64,000 nucleotides of DNA from Oscillospiraceae bacterium (GTDB lineage Bacteria > Bacillota > Clostridia > Oscillospirales > Oscillospiraceae), in contig WRLE01000012.1 of the NCBI GenBank assembly GCA_009777775.1, forward strand, positions 50,994 through 114,993, read 5' to 3'. The notes below the pieces were generated by a model. That model was not told the origin of the DNA. It saw nothing but the letters and a program-made list of their open reading frames with translations, and searched no databases. Made by a program: the position numbers and the translations under genes. The first letter of the stretch is position 1. Each line of letters begins with the position of its first letter. Of this stretch, positions 15,412 through 25,371 are shown piece after piece.

Positions 15412-16119
15412 ATGCGTGATCCTTACTTATATGATGATGTCGATGTGCTCCGCAATCTTGGAAATATTCGCAACGCAGAAGAGCTAAGACAAGCAGAATG
15501 CGATGTCACTAGGCACACAATGGCGTTGGTTTATGCCCATCATTTCAACAAATTCAACACTAACACCCTCTGTGAGATCCACCGGATTATTTTTGACAGC
15601 CTTTATGAATGGGCTGGCGAGTTTCGGACAATCTCGCTTATCAAGCATGAGGATGTGCTTGTGGGCGATACAGTACACTATGCGCATCCTAAGCAAATAA
15701 AGAAGGAACTGGATGATGTATCGAAAGAGATATCGAAGCTAAAAAAAAGCGAATCAAAAAAGGATTTGGTCTTCAAACTAGTCCGTATAGCAGCAAAGAT
15801 ATGGCAGACGCACCCTTTTCGAGAAGGGAACACAAGAACTGTCGTTTCGTTTATTGCGTTGCTTGCAAAGCATCTTAACATAGAACTCGATTATACCTTG
15901 TTTGAAACATATGCGCCATACGTCAGAAACGCGCTTGTTTGGGCTTCGCAGGGAATCTATTCAAAGCCTGAATATTTGGAACGCATCTTTATGGATGCCG
16001 CTGGGGTGGATGTTGTCGCAGATAGTGTTAAAACGGGAAGCTTACAAGACTACACTCACATAGAGGGTTATAATGTAGCTGATTACAAAGAACAGCCACA
16101 TAAGTATGTCGATGAATAG
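15412..16119 (+). CDS. fic: Fic-family AMP/NMP transferase toxin
   Basis: A 235-aa protein. The Fic core spans about residues 35-195 and carries the active-site loop HPFREGNTRTV (H134 to V144), which matches HxFx(D/E)GNxxR with threonine in the variable position. The flap region is around LIKHEDVLVGDTVHYAHP. Fic proteins move AMP or another phosphate group from a nucleotide onto a target side chain; DNA gyrase and topoisomerase IV are targets of related toxins. No inhibitory S/TxxxE motif was found in the protein itself, which fits control by the separate protein encoded just upstream. The C-terminal 35 residues are polar and not recognised. Confidence 0.92.
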   Translation: MRDPYLYDDVDVLRNLGNIRNAEELRQAECDVTRHTMALVYAHHFNKFNTNTLCEIHRIIFDSLYEWAGEFRTISLIKHEDVLVGDTVHYAHPKQIKKELDDVSKEISKLKKSESKKDLVFKLVRIAAKIWQTHPFREGNTRTVVSFIALLAKHLNIELDYTLFETYAPYVRNALVWASQGIYSKPEYLERIFMDAAGVDVVADSVKTGSLQDYTHIEGYNVADYKEQPHKYVDE

Positions 16120-16219
16120 AGTGTCTGATATGGATAATCGAATGGTCTCTGTCTATATCAACTAGTTCAAAACTATGAATAATGTAATAGATGTGTAAAC
16201 CATTGATATAAATACAGCA

Positions 16220-16292
16220 ATGACAAGCGCAAACTCGCTGAGTTGACAATAACTCACCGTGTTTGCGCTTGTTGTTGTTTATGAGGATACTA
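16220..16292 (-). terminator. Hairpin terminator, right copy of the 73-bp direct repeat
   Basis: The stem ACAAGCGCAAAC pairs with GTTTGCGCTTGT around GAGTT/AACTC. It begins 9 bp behind the stop of the giant SLH gene, for which it should act as terminator on the minus strand, and it also ends transcription from the Fic operon on the plus strand. The left copy is at 12537-12609. Confidence 0.75.
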
Positions 16293-16300
16293 TCTTTTTA

Positions 16301-19300
16301 TTACTCCATAGCTTCGATGTATTTCATAAGCATGGTTGCGACTTCTGCGCGGGTGGCTTCGCCTTTTGGGTTGAAACTGCCATTAGGGTAGCCGCTGATG
16401 ATTCCTGCTGTATAGAACCGCTCTATCGCTTCTTGCGCGTAATTGGCTATGTCCGAATCGTCGATGAATCTGATGTAATTACGCACTTCGGGTAGAGTTA
16501 TTCCTATAAAGTCGGCGCAACGGGCTAGGATTACCGCTAAGTCCTGACGGGTGATAGGTGCATTGGGGTCGTAATTTCCATTTCCTATGCCCTTAACTAT
16601 GTCGTTAGCCGCTGCCCATTTAACCGCATCGGTGTACCATGTTCCAGTGGACACATCGTCAAAGGGATTCTCAAAGTCCGACACTTCGGGACTTCCCGCC
16701 ATGCGGTACAGCACCGTGACGATCATAGCCCTCGTCATCGTTGCATTGGGGCTGAACATCATCGGAATCGTGTTTGTGCCGTTCATCAGGTTATGAAAAT
16801 ATGCGAATAACACAGAATCGAAAAACCAATCACTATCTTTCACATCAGTAAATGGATTGTAAATGCTGATATAGTATCCGAGCGGTGTGTCGCGGTCGAG
16901 GATAATTATTGCATCCTCGTTGATATTGAAAGTATTTCCGTTTGCATGGAGGATAACCGCACCATCGCTGCCTTTATGGAAGCCAACTTTCATATCTGGG
17001 GTTATCGTTGTACCGGGCGGGGCGTAGATTACCACATTGCCCTGCTTACCGTCAGGTGAAGTAATTTTGCCACCTCCAGGTAAAGTCATAGAACCATCAT
17101 CGTTCATAATCGGGTCTTGCCCTAAAGGTGTCTCCACAAAGGCGCCGTTGCCCAGATCGGTTATTTTTCCGCTACCGTCCGTAGATGGCGTTTCTCGCGG
17201 ATTTATTGGTGTTATGCCTGAGCTACCGTTGCTGCCGCCACCGTTGCTGCCGCCTCCGCCTGTGATATTGAGCGAATATGTTTTTGCTGACGCATTGCTG
17301 TCTTCAGGCTGAATTACAACTTGGATGCTTGTCTGCGCCCCGGTTGGCAGCGGAAGGGCGTATGATACCGCGCCTGTGCCTGTAGCCACCGTCCGGCCGG
17401 TGCCATCGAGTACTGACAGCGTGGCGGACGGGTTTACGCTTGCCGCTGTCAATGTTGTGCTTTCGATGTTTCTCGCTGCCAAATCAGGATATGATAACGT
17501 ATCCTTGTCAAAATCAACCGCAATCGCTGTGAGCTGGAGGGAGGCAAGATCCGCATTCATGGCGTCGATGTCCGACGTAAAATACCCGGCTTGCACGGAG
17601 TATCCCGCCTGAGAGAATATAAAGGTGAAACTGTCGCTTGCTTCTTTGCCGAGATTGATAAGCCCAGCCGCATCCGTTGCGTGGAGCAGAGTTTCTAAGA
17701 CTTCTCCGTTTAGCCCAAGCAACGTAATCACCAGGTTGCCGTTTTGCGCGGGGGTAAATGAGAGGTTTGTTACCGTGATGTCCGCTAAGGTAACACCGGA
17801 AGAATTACTCATGGCAACGCTGAGTTTTATCGGGTTTCCTCCGTTGGCTGCTACCGGATCGGTGAAAACAATCGTGCCTGTCCCGTTTTGATAATACTGC
17901 TCTACCTCGATGCCGTTTTCTTCAGCCCAGGCTCGGGCATACAGCCTTATATCCCCATTGTCAAAGCCTTCGTTAGGCAGCTGGTAAACAAGCTGTTTGG
18001 TCAAGGCAGATACATCCAGTAACGCAAGCTCCGTACCTGTCAATTGATAAATCATATCATTCCCAGCGGAGTCTTTTGCTGGATTTTTGCGCTCGATGTC
18101 GGTGTATATGCCCAGATGGGCCGTATACCCCGCTGTGTTGCCGTCAAATTCCACATCGCTAAGGTTTTGCATTAATACGGTAAATGTGCGCAAGCCATCA
18201 CCGAAGCTGACCGGTTCGATTGAAGTTATCCCCGCATTAGGCACGGCGATGTTAAGCGTACCTGTGGCTAATTCATTGCCGCCGCCGGAGAATGAAGCGG
18301 TCACCGTATAATCCAGGTCCTTGATGCTGTTTTTGGCAACGGGAACCATGTATTCCAGATTGAGCTGCATCGTCTGGTTTGGCAGGATGCGCAGGCCGGT
18401 GTAAGTTTGACGTGTGCCGTCCTCCAGCTCGATGGTCACCGCCGTGATGGTTTCGGAACCTTTGTTGGTGACATAGAATGGGAACGTTGTCAGGAAATCA
18501 TGGACGATCTCCGCCTGGTTGACAGATGCGTCCGCCGCTATCTCGTTTGCGAATTGCGCCGAGGCTTTCCCTATACGCGAACCGGTGTTGGAAATGCCTT
18601 CCGACCAGTCCCGAATCAGCATAACTGCGTTTAATGTGTCTGAGTTCGGGTCATACCATCCCTCGATGGAGGATATCTGTTCTTCCTCGCGGGTTTCGGC
18701 TGCAATGTCCGGAGTTGTGAAATAGAACCCTTCGGAATCGCGGCAAAGCTTTACTCCATAGAGTATCGAGGAAGCGGCGGCGGCATCGTCCTGTGGATCA
18801 AAAAGTTCGCTCCACAGGATCGATAATCCTTCAATGCTCCCGTCCGCGTTCGGCGCGAAACGGAAGTCGGGGCCAACATCGAGGTTTTGTCCGATGACCG
18901 CCCTGGTCACGATATCCGTGAACGCTTCGGAAACGGCGCCGCCGCCGGATACCGCCGCCAGCATAATTTGCCCGCCGCCGTTTTCGTCCGTTTCATACCA
19001 TCCAATGACGAATTGTTCGCCGTCTACGCCGCCAAAGTCTACAGCTTGTATCTGCGGGTTCCCGTTTTGACCCATCAAGGATAGGCGCACATCTCTCAGA
19101 ATCGTTCCATCGGAGTCAAGGAGCATGCAGTATACGTCGCCGCTGGAAGTGTAGGTCAGAGCGATCGTTCCGTCTGATAGCATCGATGCGTGGATGTCGT
19201 TCATCGACGAGGCGTTGCCGATGAGAACATCGGGCGCGCTCCACGAACTCCCGTCAAAGATGCTGAAACACAGTCGGTTGCTGACGTCAGCCAGATTCAG

Positions 19301-22300
19301 ATCGACGCCGCTGACATCACCCGGATCGACCCATCCTGACCCACTGCCGGCGACTGCATCCCAATCGACACCGCTGCCGGCGACGCTCTTCCACGCGGTA
19401 AAGGCGTGGGTTCCATTGGCATTGGCCGCCACGACTGGCTGCATGTCGGCAGTCGTATTATCAGTCAAGCGTGTCGTAACCCATGCGCTCCCGTTATAAA
19501 CCGAGGCTACGATTTCGGAGTTGTTCAAAGCTGCGTCCATCTCGCCGTTTGTGGGATTCGCGGGATCGGCGATGGAAACGTCTTCCCGCTGCGCTTCCCA
19601 TGCCGCGACGGCGAAGCTTGAGTTCCCGGCGAAATCGAAAGCGGTCGCCGCTGGAAGCCGTCCGCTACCTGTGTCGATAGCGCCCTGATCCGTATATCCC
19701 GAAAGACCGCCAATAGCCCAACTGATATTCGTGTCGTTGATGTCCGTGCTGCCGCTGTCCGAGCGGTAGACCATCAAAGCCCCGTCGTCTGAGACCTTCG
19801 GCGCGGAATACGGGTTCGCGTTTGTCTGGATATCGGTTATGCCGCCGGGCGTCAGCGATCTGGACATGCCCAGGGATCCCCAGCTTCTGGGGCGCGCGGC
19901 AAGATAATCCCTGTCTTCGACCGACCAGCTGGTGCGCTCTTCCTCCACCCTATACCCGCTGTCGCCGGTGTAGTAATTCAAAAGTCTTATCGCAGCTTCC
20001 TCTTGCCCTTCGGTATATAAGCTATAGATAGATTGCGCGGCGCGTGTCACAGATAACCCGCCAAGGTAGTCCCTCACGCCGTTCTTTAGCAAATAATCTC
20101 TTATATAGGTCATATTGCCGAGCTCAAAGAGCGGATATCTCCATTTGTAAATCTTATACTTATACCCTACGGAAAGGAATAGAAGCGTCATCTCCGCCTC
20201 AACCCCTATTTCGCCTTCCAGGTAGGAATTTACCCCGAGAATAGGACCCTGGTTGTATTGAGTCAGGATAGCGCTGAGCACGTTGAAAGTAAGCTTACCG
20301 TAGATGCCGATATAGAAACCGAAGACACCGCCCGTCACCTCGGAGGGAAGGCCAAACCCAACTTTTGCTTTGATCCCTATGCTTGACAAAAACGTTATCA
20401 GGCTGTCGTGGTCATAATAGGACCCCGGGCTGCGGATGACCTGAAATGCCGCATCCAGGCCCGTCACAAAACAAAAGCTGACGGTAACCGGAGGAAAGGG
20501 CAGCATCATGACAAAGATCGGCAAATCGTTGATTGAGGCGCCCGCGACACCACCTCCCTCGGTGATGATCAGCTTCCATTTGCCGTCATTCTGATCGATG
20601 CTCACTTCACCCTTGAGATAACAACTAAAGTGGAGTGACGCGCCCGGGATGTTGAAGCCTGACTCTCTGATAAGATCGGGGGCGACTTCGCTTTCCGCGA
20701 CCTCCGCAGATACATTGTAGACAAAGGGGTCATGGGTTGGTTCATAGGTAATGTTAAGCCCGCCGCCGAAGCCGATGATGCGCGAGAATATGGAGATGAG
20801 AGTCATCGTATCCTCGAACTTGTCGAGTGCATCGTGAACTTCCTGGCTGATGTGGCTCGTGTTGAAAAGCTCCGTTCCCAGATAAGCCTTCAGTTGGTCG
20901 ACCTGCGCTTTCACACCCTCGTCCTGATCCGGAGGGATCAGGTTCACGGCGTTGGCGACGCGAAACGCGGTCTGGACCGAAAAACGCAGACGTCCCCCGC
21001 TGTCCAGCGCATTTACCTTTACCGCTCTGTGCATCCCCGGTCCCAGGTTGAGTACGGAGCCTGGCCCGATGGTACGGTCGCTCAGCAGGGTTTCGTTTGT
21101 AGTGAACGCCATGTCGATGAAGGGCAGCTTGCGGGTATGTACTGTCTGCGCCTCCAGTATCGCGCCTTCAATGCTCGTCATCTGAGCGCCGTAATCCTCG
21201 TCCGGATCCTCGCCCCACCACAGGATACCAGTGACCAGCCTCACCTCGAGGTTGTTGTTCCCAGGACCGACAAATCCTCCGTAGTTAAGTACATCCTTCT
21301 TCACAGAGAAGATGGCGCTCCTCAATTCCTGCGTGGTGACAAAGGGGTTTGGCGCTCCGCCTGCATTGGCGCGGAGTTGCGCAACATTGTCGCCGATGCT
21401 GACAACGTCAACCGTCGCCAGATTGCCGTTTACCCGCAGGTAGTGGGGGTAGTACAGGTTGTCTGTCCCGCATTCCAGCACGAATTCGAATTCCAGCTTG
21501 TCGTCCACCCCTAAGACCTCGGCGTTGCTGTCAACCCAGAACTTCGAGGCGTCCAGGTTGCGCAGGAAATGACCGGTTGCATCCACAGTCATCGTTTCCG
21601 AGCGGATTATTGTTTCAGGGCACAGCTCCCCGTTTTTATAAACCGCGCCGCTGTAAGTGACGTTGCCCGACCATGGCGTCCCTGAGTCCGGGAGTTTGAA
21701 GTAGACCTCCAGCTTGGTGTTGCGGAGTTGCATTATGTTGACGGGGTACAGCCCCCGGTTGGCGCTGTCGTACTCGCCGGATTTGAGCCGCTCGGGATAG
21801 ATCGTTCCCAAATAGACCATGCTGCCGCTGCCGGACTGCAGTGAGATGTTGCTGGTGATGCCGAGCGGTTCATAGACCGCCAGCGCTCCGTCCGCGTCGG
21901 AAACCAGGTCCACTGTCTGTCCGGCGCCGTTTATGTAGCTCACCTTTGTTTCCTGTTTAGGATAGAATTGGAAGATATAGAGATGATCCTCCAATGTCTC
22001 CACGGTGATGTCAAGCGCGACGCTTTGCCCCGTCCTGGCGTGGGTTGCCGTGACCGTCGCCTCGCCGTTGCCGACGCCCGCAAGAGCAAATGTCGTGCCT
22101 GGGGAATATTTCGTGTAGGTGAAAGCCCCCAGCGGCTCATAGAGCGTCCCCTGCCGGTAGTTCACCGTTGCTACGGCGGCGTCGTCTGAGAGCCACTCGA
22201 TCTGGTCGGTGATGAGACCCCACGCGAAGTCGCCGTAGTTGATGCTGATGAAGCGCTGCAGGTTGATGTCGCGCCGCAGCCCAATGATCCCATCGCTGCC

Positions 22301-25255
22301 ATCGGTGTTATACAGGTTTGCGATATAGCTGCGGTTGCTGAGTTTCAGTTCACCGTTGTGGGCGATATCAGATCCCTCGGCGTCTTTGACCAAAATCTCT
22401 ATAGCGTCGTGGCTATAGACATATAGGGTGGTGGATGCTGTGGCGGCGCCTGATGCGTTGAACCCTATCGCCATGATATTATAAGTGTCTTTGAGCTGCC
22501 CGCCCGCTACCGGTGCGATCGAAAGCGGGAAGTTGTTGTGGCCGGCGGTATAGACGTCTGACTCATTATACAGGTCGCCGTTTTTGTAGACTGACAACGC
22601 GAAATCGTCCGTTCCCGGCAGAAGGTTTGATACCGTAAAGCCAATCTGCACGCTTCCTTTTGCGTCGGTGATATACATACCGTCGCCGAGGTCGTCGAAG
22701 GTGATCGACGCGGGCTGGGGATAGATGTAAATGTCGCCCGATGCGCTGAGTATTGCCGGCGCGTTATCGGGGTCTTCCGCGCTGATCTTAAACGTATATG
22801 CCGGGGTTAGGGCCAGATCGAGCCCCATAGCCGACAGCTTGGTCAACTCACTCCCGCCTATCGTATACGAGGGGGACGTCAGCGCGCCTTGATACAATAC
22901 CGCCTCGGCGGAGGTTTGTTCGTCAGTCAACGTTATCGTGAACTCCGTACCGGGGTCGAGGCTAATCAGGTTCGTCACCCAGCTTATGGTTAGCGGCTCG
23001 CCTTGCCTGACGCTGAAGCTCTTGATGACATTGATAAACGGCAAACCGGAGACGTCCACCGTAAACATGGGTGTTTCCGCCGTCACCGGTGCGCCGATCC
23101 CGCCATTTAGCGCCGTTGTGATAAATTTGACCGTGCCCGCGCCTACAGGAGTGATTACGCCCGTATCCTCGTCAATCGTCGCCACGCTCACATCCGAACT
23201 GGACCAGGTGGTCGGATAAGTCGCGTTTGTCGGCTCGACCGTTGCCGCCAGCGTTAAAAATGGCACGGCGTAGGCGGACATATAGATTGTCCGGGTTGCG
23301 GGGTCATAACCGGGGGAAGCCGCACTATAGCCGCCGATGGTGATGCCGGTGATATACACCGGCTGGGCGAGGGTCGCATAGATCAGCTTATCGTAGGCGA
23401 TAAGACCGCCCGTGAAAGCGCCGCCCACATCCCGGGTTATATCCGTGCCGTAAAACAGCGCTATCTGCAAGGACTCCGCGTAAGGCGCGTATTTGTCCGC
23501 CGGGATCGTTGCGGTATATTCGCCGCTTTCCGGCATACCGGTGGTGACGGGTTCCTTGGTCACAACCAGAGGATAAGTATCCAGGTCGTTCGTCTGCGGG
23601 TCCCTCACCGCGATATAGGCGCCACCCAGGGTTTCATCCGCAATATCCACGGTATTACGCAGCCAGAGGCTGACACGGTCGTCCTCATGGTCGGTGAGGG
23701 TCGCAATGATATCGTCGTCTGAGGTATACTGCGTCTTGTCGAGATCGAGGCTGACCAGCGCCATTGATTTCAGGGGCGAATCTATATCCATGCCATAGAT
23801 ATCATAAGGCTCATCGAGCTGGATGTCGCTCATATTGCTGGGATTCGGATCTAGCGCGTTGCCGACCAAATCATTAAAGGCGTTGGCAAAGCCGGCGGGG
23901 AACTCTATCTGCAGCCTGGTAGCGTTGTCCAAATCCTGGACTGTATAAAGGAAAGTGTGGTATTTGCCCACTGTGCCGCTACCGGCTACCCCAGCATGAG
24001 GGACGATTCTTCCATTGACAATGAGGCTGGTGTCAGAGCTGAAATTGACCACCTCGGAGAATTCCAGGGTGATGGGGATGACGTCGCCGGGGCGGTAGGT
24101 CGGATTTTTCGGTACATGGATTTCACTCAGTGCTGGGGAAATGAAATCAATTAACGTGAAGAGAGTATTTACGTAACTCGGTTTTGCCGCTCCTATGGTG
24201 ATGTTATTACTGTCTGTGTAAAACCCCCAGTAATAGAGCCAGATAGAGTCGTAAAGACCCTGATTGTTGATATAATCCAGAAACTTTAATCTTGTAAAGG
24301 TAAAATAGCCTACAGAAACATCTCCCCAAGGGTAGTATAAAGCGGTGTTTATATAATTATTGGCAGGGTCATAATTGATCACCGGCCAGCCAGTATAATC
24401 GCTACTGTCGTAGTATACACTTCCATCCAAAGCGACCGGAGTAACAAATTTGCCGTATGCTGAGGACATGCCACCATAAGGGTTTGCACCTTCAAATTCT
24501 AAATACGCCCTGACGCCGGCGGCATTGGAATCTTCCAGTGAAGCTATGAACCGTAGAAAATTCCTATCGTCTTTATCGAGGTGCATCGCGTTCGCATCGC
24601 TGGGTCCGCCTGCAGGTTCATAAGCTTGCCCCCCATGGTTAAGAAGAGCTGTAGAAGTATAAGGATTATCTAAACGTAAACTCGCTACGTAGCTCAAGGT
24701 CCGTTCGTCCTGAGCAGCGGGAAGATATGCGCCGTCCGCAGTCAGCTTTGCCATATCCGGGTTGGTGAACTGCACGATAAAGTGCCGTTCGCGGCCCCAG
24801 CGGGTTTCCGCGTCCGTACCGCCGTCAAAGGAATTTACGACCACAGAAACTTGTTTCGTGTCATCGCCGAGGCCGAATGTCACCGTGCCGCTGTTATCGG
24901 CGTACTCCCGCCCCGCTATAGCCGAGCCGTCAAGCAAACGGTATTCCACGCTGATGGGGAAATCATACACGCCGTCCAGTGTCAGCGTGAACGTTATGTC
25001 CACAGCCGCCGGACTCCCGCTGAGGACAGGGTCATCGTTCAACGTCACCGTGATGACTGGCAGCGCGTCCATCTCCGTAACCTTAGAGACCGCCACCGGC
25101 CAGCCCCCCGGCGGCTCCGCCGCCAAAGCCGTCTTGGTCAGCGGCATCGCGGGCAGCAGCGCCGTAGGTAGCAGCGCCACCATCATGGCGAAGATGAGTA
25201 GCACCGCCAGCGAGCGGTTACCTGCTCTTTTCATGCGTTTTAAAACTCGTTTCAT
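16301..25255 (-). CDS. Giant SLH-domain surface protein (2984 aa)
   Basis: The start is ATG 25255 because GGAGG lies 8 bases before it; the upstream in-frame ATG at 25270 overlaps that site. A signal peptide (SLAVLLIFAMMVALLPTALL) is followed by a Calx-beta-like domain (about residues 50-165), several Ig-like domains including Big_2 (TWSSSDVSVATIDEDTGVIT), a long central part with helical and beta-rich segments (about 1480-1800), a region of repeated beta strands that looks propeller-like (about 1850-2250), Ig-like domains and a cadherin-like sandwich (about 2700-2770), a Gly/Ser linker and three C-terminal SLH domains (about 2805-2984). It should be wall-bound through the SLH part and reach far from the cell. 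Much of the gene is clearly richer in G+C than its surroundings, but 24150-24700 and the SLH end are not, giving a mosaic look. Ligand and function are unknown. Confidence 0.92.
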   Translation of the reverse strand: MKRVLKRMKRAGNRSLAVLLIFAMMVALLPTALLPAMPLTKTALAAEPPGGWPVAVSKVTEMDALPVITVTLNDDPVLSGSPAAVDITFTLTLDGVYDFPISVEYRLLDGSAIAGREYADNSGTVTFGLGDDTKQVSVVVNSFDGGTDAETRWGRERHFIVQFTNPDMAKLTADGAYLPAAQDERTLSYVASLRLDNPYTSTALLNHGGQAYEPAGGPSDANAMHLDKDDRNFLRFIASLEDSNAAGVRAYLEFEGANPYGGMSSAYGKFVTPVALDGSVYYDSSDYTGWPVINYDPANNYINTALYYPWGDVSVGYFTFTRLKFLDYINNQGLYDSIWLYYWGFYTDSNNITIGAAKPSYVNTLFTLIDFISPALSEIHVPKNPTYRPGDVIPITLEFSEVVNFSSDTSLIVNGRIVPHAGVAGSGTVGKYHTFLYTVQDLDNATRLQIEFPAGFANAFNDLVGNALDPNPSNMSDIQLDEPYDIYGMDIDSPLKSMALVSLDLDKTQYTSDDDIIATLTDHEDDRVSLWLRNTVDIADETLGGAYIAVRDPQTNDLDTYPLVVTKEPVTTGMPESGEYTATIPADKYAPYAESLQIALFYGTDITRDVGGAFTGGLIAYDKLIYATLAQPVYITGITIGGYSAASPGYDPATRTIYMSAYAVPFLTLAATVEPTNATYPTTWSSSDVSVATIDEDTGVITPVGAGTVKFITTALNGGIGAPVTAETPMFTVDVSGLPFINVIKSFSVRQGEPLTISWVTNLISLDPGTEFTITLTDEQTSAEAVLYQGALTSPSYTIGGSELTKLSAMGLDLALTPAYTFKISAEDPDNAPAILSASGDIYIYPQPASITFDDLGDGMYITDAKGSVQIGFTVSNLLPGTDDFALSVYKNGDLYNESDVYTAGHNNFPLSIAPVAGGQLKDTYNIMAIGFNASGAATASTTLYVYSHDAIEILVKDAEGSDIAHNGELKLSNRSYIANLYNTDGSDGIIGLRRDINLQRFISINYGDFAWGLITDQIEWLSDDAAVATVNYRQGTLYEPLGAFTYTKYSPGTTFALAGVGNGEATVTATHARTGQSVALDITVETLEDHLYIFQFYPKQETKVSYINGAGQTVDLVSDADGALAVYEPLGITSNISLQSGSGSMVYLGTIYPERLKSGEYDSANRGLYPVNIMQLRNTKLEVYFKLPDSGTPWSGNVTYSGAVYKNGELCPETIIRSETMTVDATGHFLRNLDASKFWVDSNAEVLGVDDKLEFEFVLECGTDNLYYPHYLRVNGNLATVDVVSIGDNVAQLRANAGGAPNPFVTTQELRSAIFSVKKDVLNYGGFVGPGNNNLEVRLVTGILWWGEDPDEDYGAQMTSIEGAILEAQTVHTRKLPFIDMAFTTNETLLSDRTIGPGSVLNLGPGMHRAVKVNALDSGGRLRFSVQTAFRVANAVNLIPPDQDEGVKAQVDQLKAYLGTELFNTSHISQEVHDALDKFEDTMTLISIFSRIIGFGGGLNITYEPTHDPFVYNVSAEVAESEVAPDLIRESGFNIPGASLHFSCYLKGEVSIDQNDGKWKLIITEGGGVAGASINDLPIFVMMLPFPPVTVSFCFVTGLDAAFQVIRSPGSYYDHDSLITFLSSIGIKAKVGFGLPSEVTGGVFGFYIGIYGKLTFNVLSAILTQYNQGPILGVNSYLEGEIGVEAEMTLLFLSVGYKYKIYKWRYPLFELGNMTYIRDYLLKNGVRDYLGGLSVTRAAQSIYSLYTEGQEEAAIRLLNYYTGDSGYRVEEERTSWSVEDRDYLAARPRSWGSLGMSRSLTPGGITDIQTNANPYSAPKVSDDGALMVYRSDSGSTDINDTNISWAIGGLSGYTDQGAIDTGSGRLPAATAFDFAGNSSFAVAAWEAQREDVSIADPANPTNGEMDAALNNSEIVASVYNGSAWVTTRLTDNTTADMQPVVAANANGTHAFTAWKSVAGSGVDWDAVAGSGSGWVDPGDVSGVDLNLADVSNRLCFSIFDGSSWSAPDVLIGNASSMNDIHASMLSDGTIALTYTSSGDVYCMLLDSDGTILRDVRLSLMGQNGNPQIQAVDFGGVDGEQFVIGWYETDENGGGQIMLAAVSGGGAVSEAFTDIVTRAVIGQNLDVGPDFRFAPNADGSIEGLSILWSELFDPQDDAAAASSILYGVKLCRDSEGFYFTTPDIAAETREEEQISSIEGWYDPNSDTLNAVMLIRDWSEGISNTGSRIGKASAQFANEIAADASVNQAEIVHDFLTTFPFYVTNKGSETITAVTIELEDGTRQTYTGLRILPNQTMQLNLEYMVPVAKNSIKDLDYTVTASFSGGGNELATGTLNIAVPNAGITSIEPVSFGDGLRTFTVLMQNLSDVEFDGNTAGYTAHLGIYTDIERKNPAKDSAGNDMIYQLTGTELALLDVSALTKQLVYQLPNEGFDNGDIRLYARAWAEENGIEVEQYYQNGTGTIVFTDPVAANGGNPIKLSVAMSNSSGVTLADITVTNLSFTPAQNGNLVITLLGLNGEVLETLLHATDAAGLINLGKEASDSFTFIFSQAGYSVQAGYFTSDIDAMNADLASLQLTAIAVDFDKDTLSYPDLAARNIESTTLTAASVNPSATLSVLDGTGRTVATGTGAVSYALPLPTGAQTSIQVVIQPEDSNASAKTYSLNITGGGGSNGGGSNGSSGITPINPRETPSTDGSGKITDLGNGAFVETPLGQDPIMNDDGSMTLPGGGKITSPDGKQGNVVIYAPPGTTITPDMKVGFHKGSDGAVILHANGNTFNINEDAIIILDRDTPLGYYISIYNPFTDVKDSDWFFDSVLFAYFHNLMNGTNTIPMMFSPNATMTRAMIVTVLYRMAGSPEVSDFENPFDDVSTGTWYTDAVKWAAANDIVKGIGNGNYDPNAPITRQDLAVILARCADFIGITLPEVRNYIRFIDDSDIANYAQEAIERFYTAGIISGYPNGSFNPKGEATRAEVATMLMKYIEAME

Positions 25256-25282
25256 GTTGATGTCCTCCATATAGCATAAAAT

Positions 25283-25322
25283 TATCCTCTATGATATTTT
25301 TCCAGTAATATCATAGAGGATA
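25283..25322 (-). promoter_or_regulatory. Long perfect hairpin in the leader of the giant SLH gene
   Basis: A 16-bp perfect inverted repeat (arms TATCCTCTATGATATT and its complement, loop of 8) lies between the regulator stop and the SLH start, ending about 28 bases before the start codon. No T run follows on the minus strand, so it is a poor terminator. It could be an operator, an mRNA-stabilising hairpin or an attenuation element. A weak TTCATA-17-TATGAT promoter overlaps its first arm. Confidence 0.6.
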
Positions 25323-25371
25323 GTTATATGTGTATGAAGTGTATTTTCAGAGCAAAAATTACACGATTATT

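Noticed and set aside
20732..21514. A 260-codon open frame on the plus strand inside the giant SLH gene
   Set aside because: It is antisense to a GC-rich coding region where stops are rare in all frames; no start signal or domain was found.
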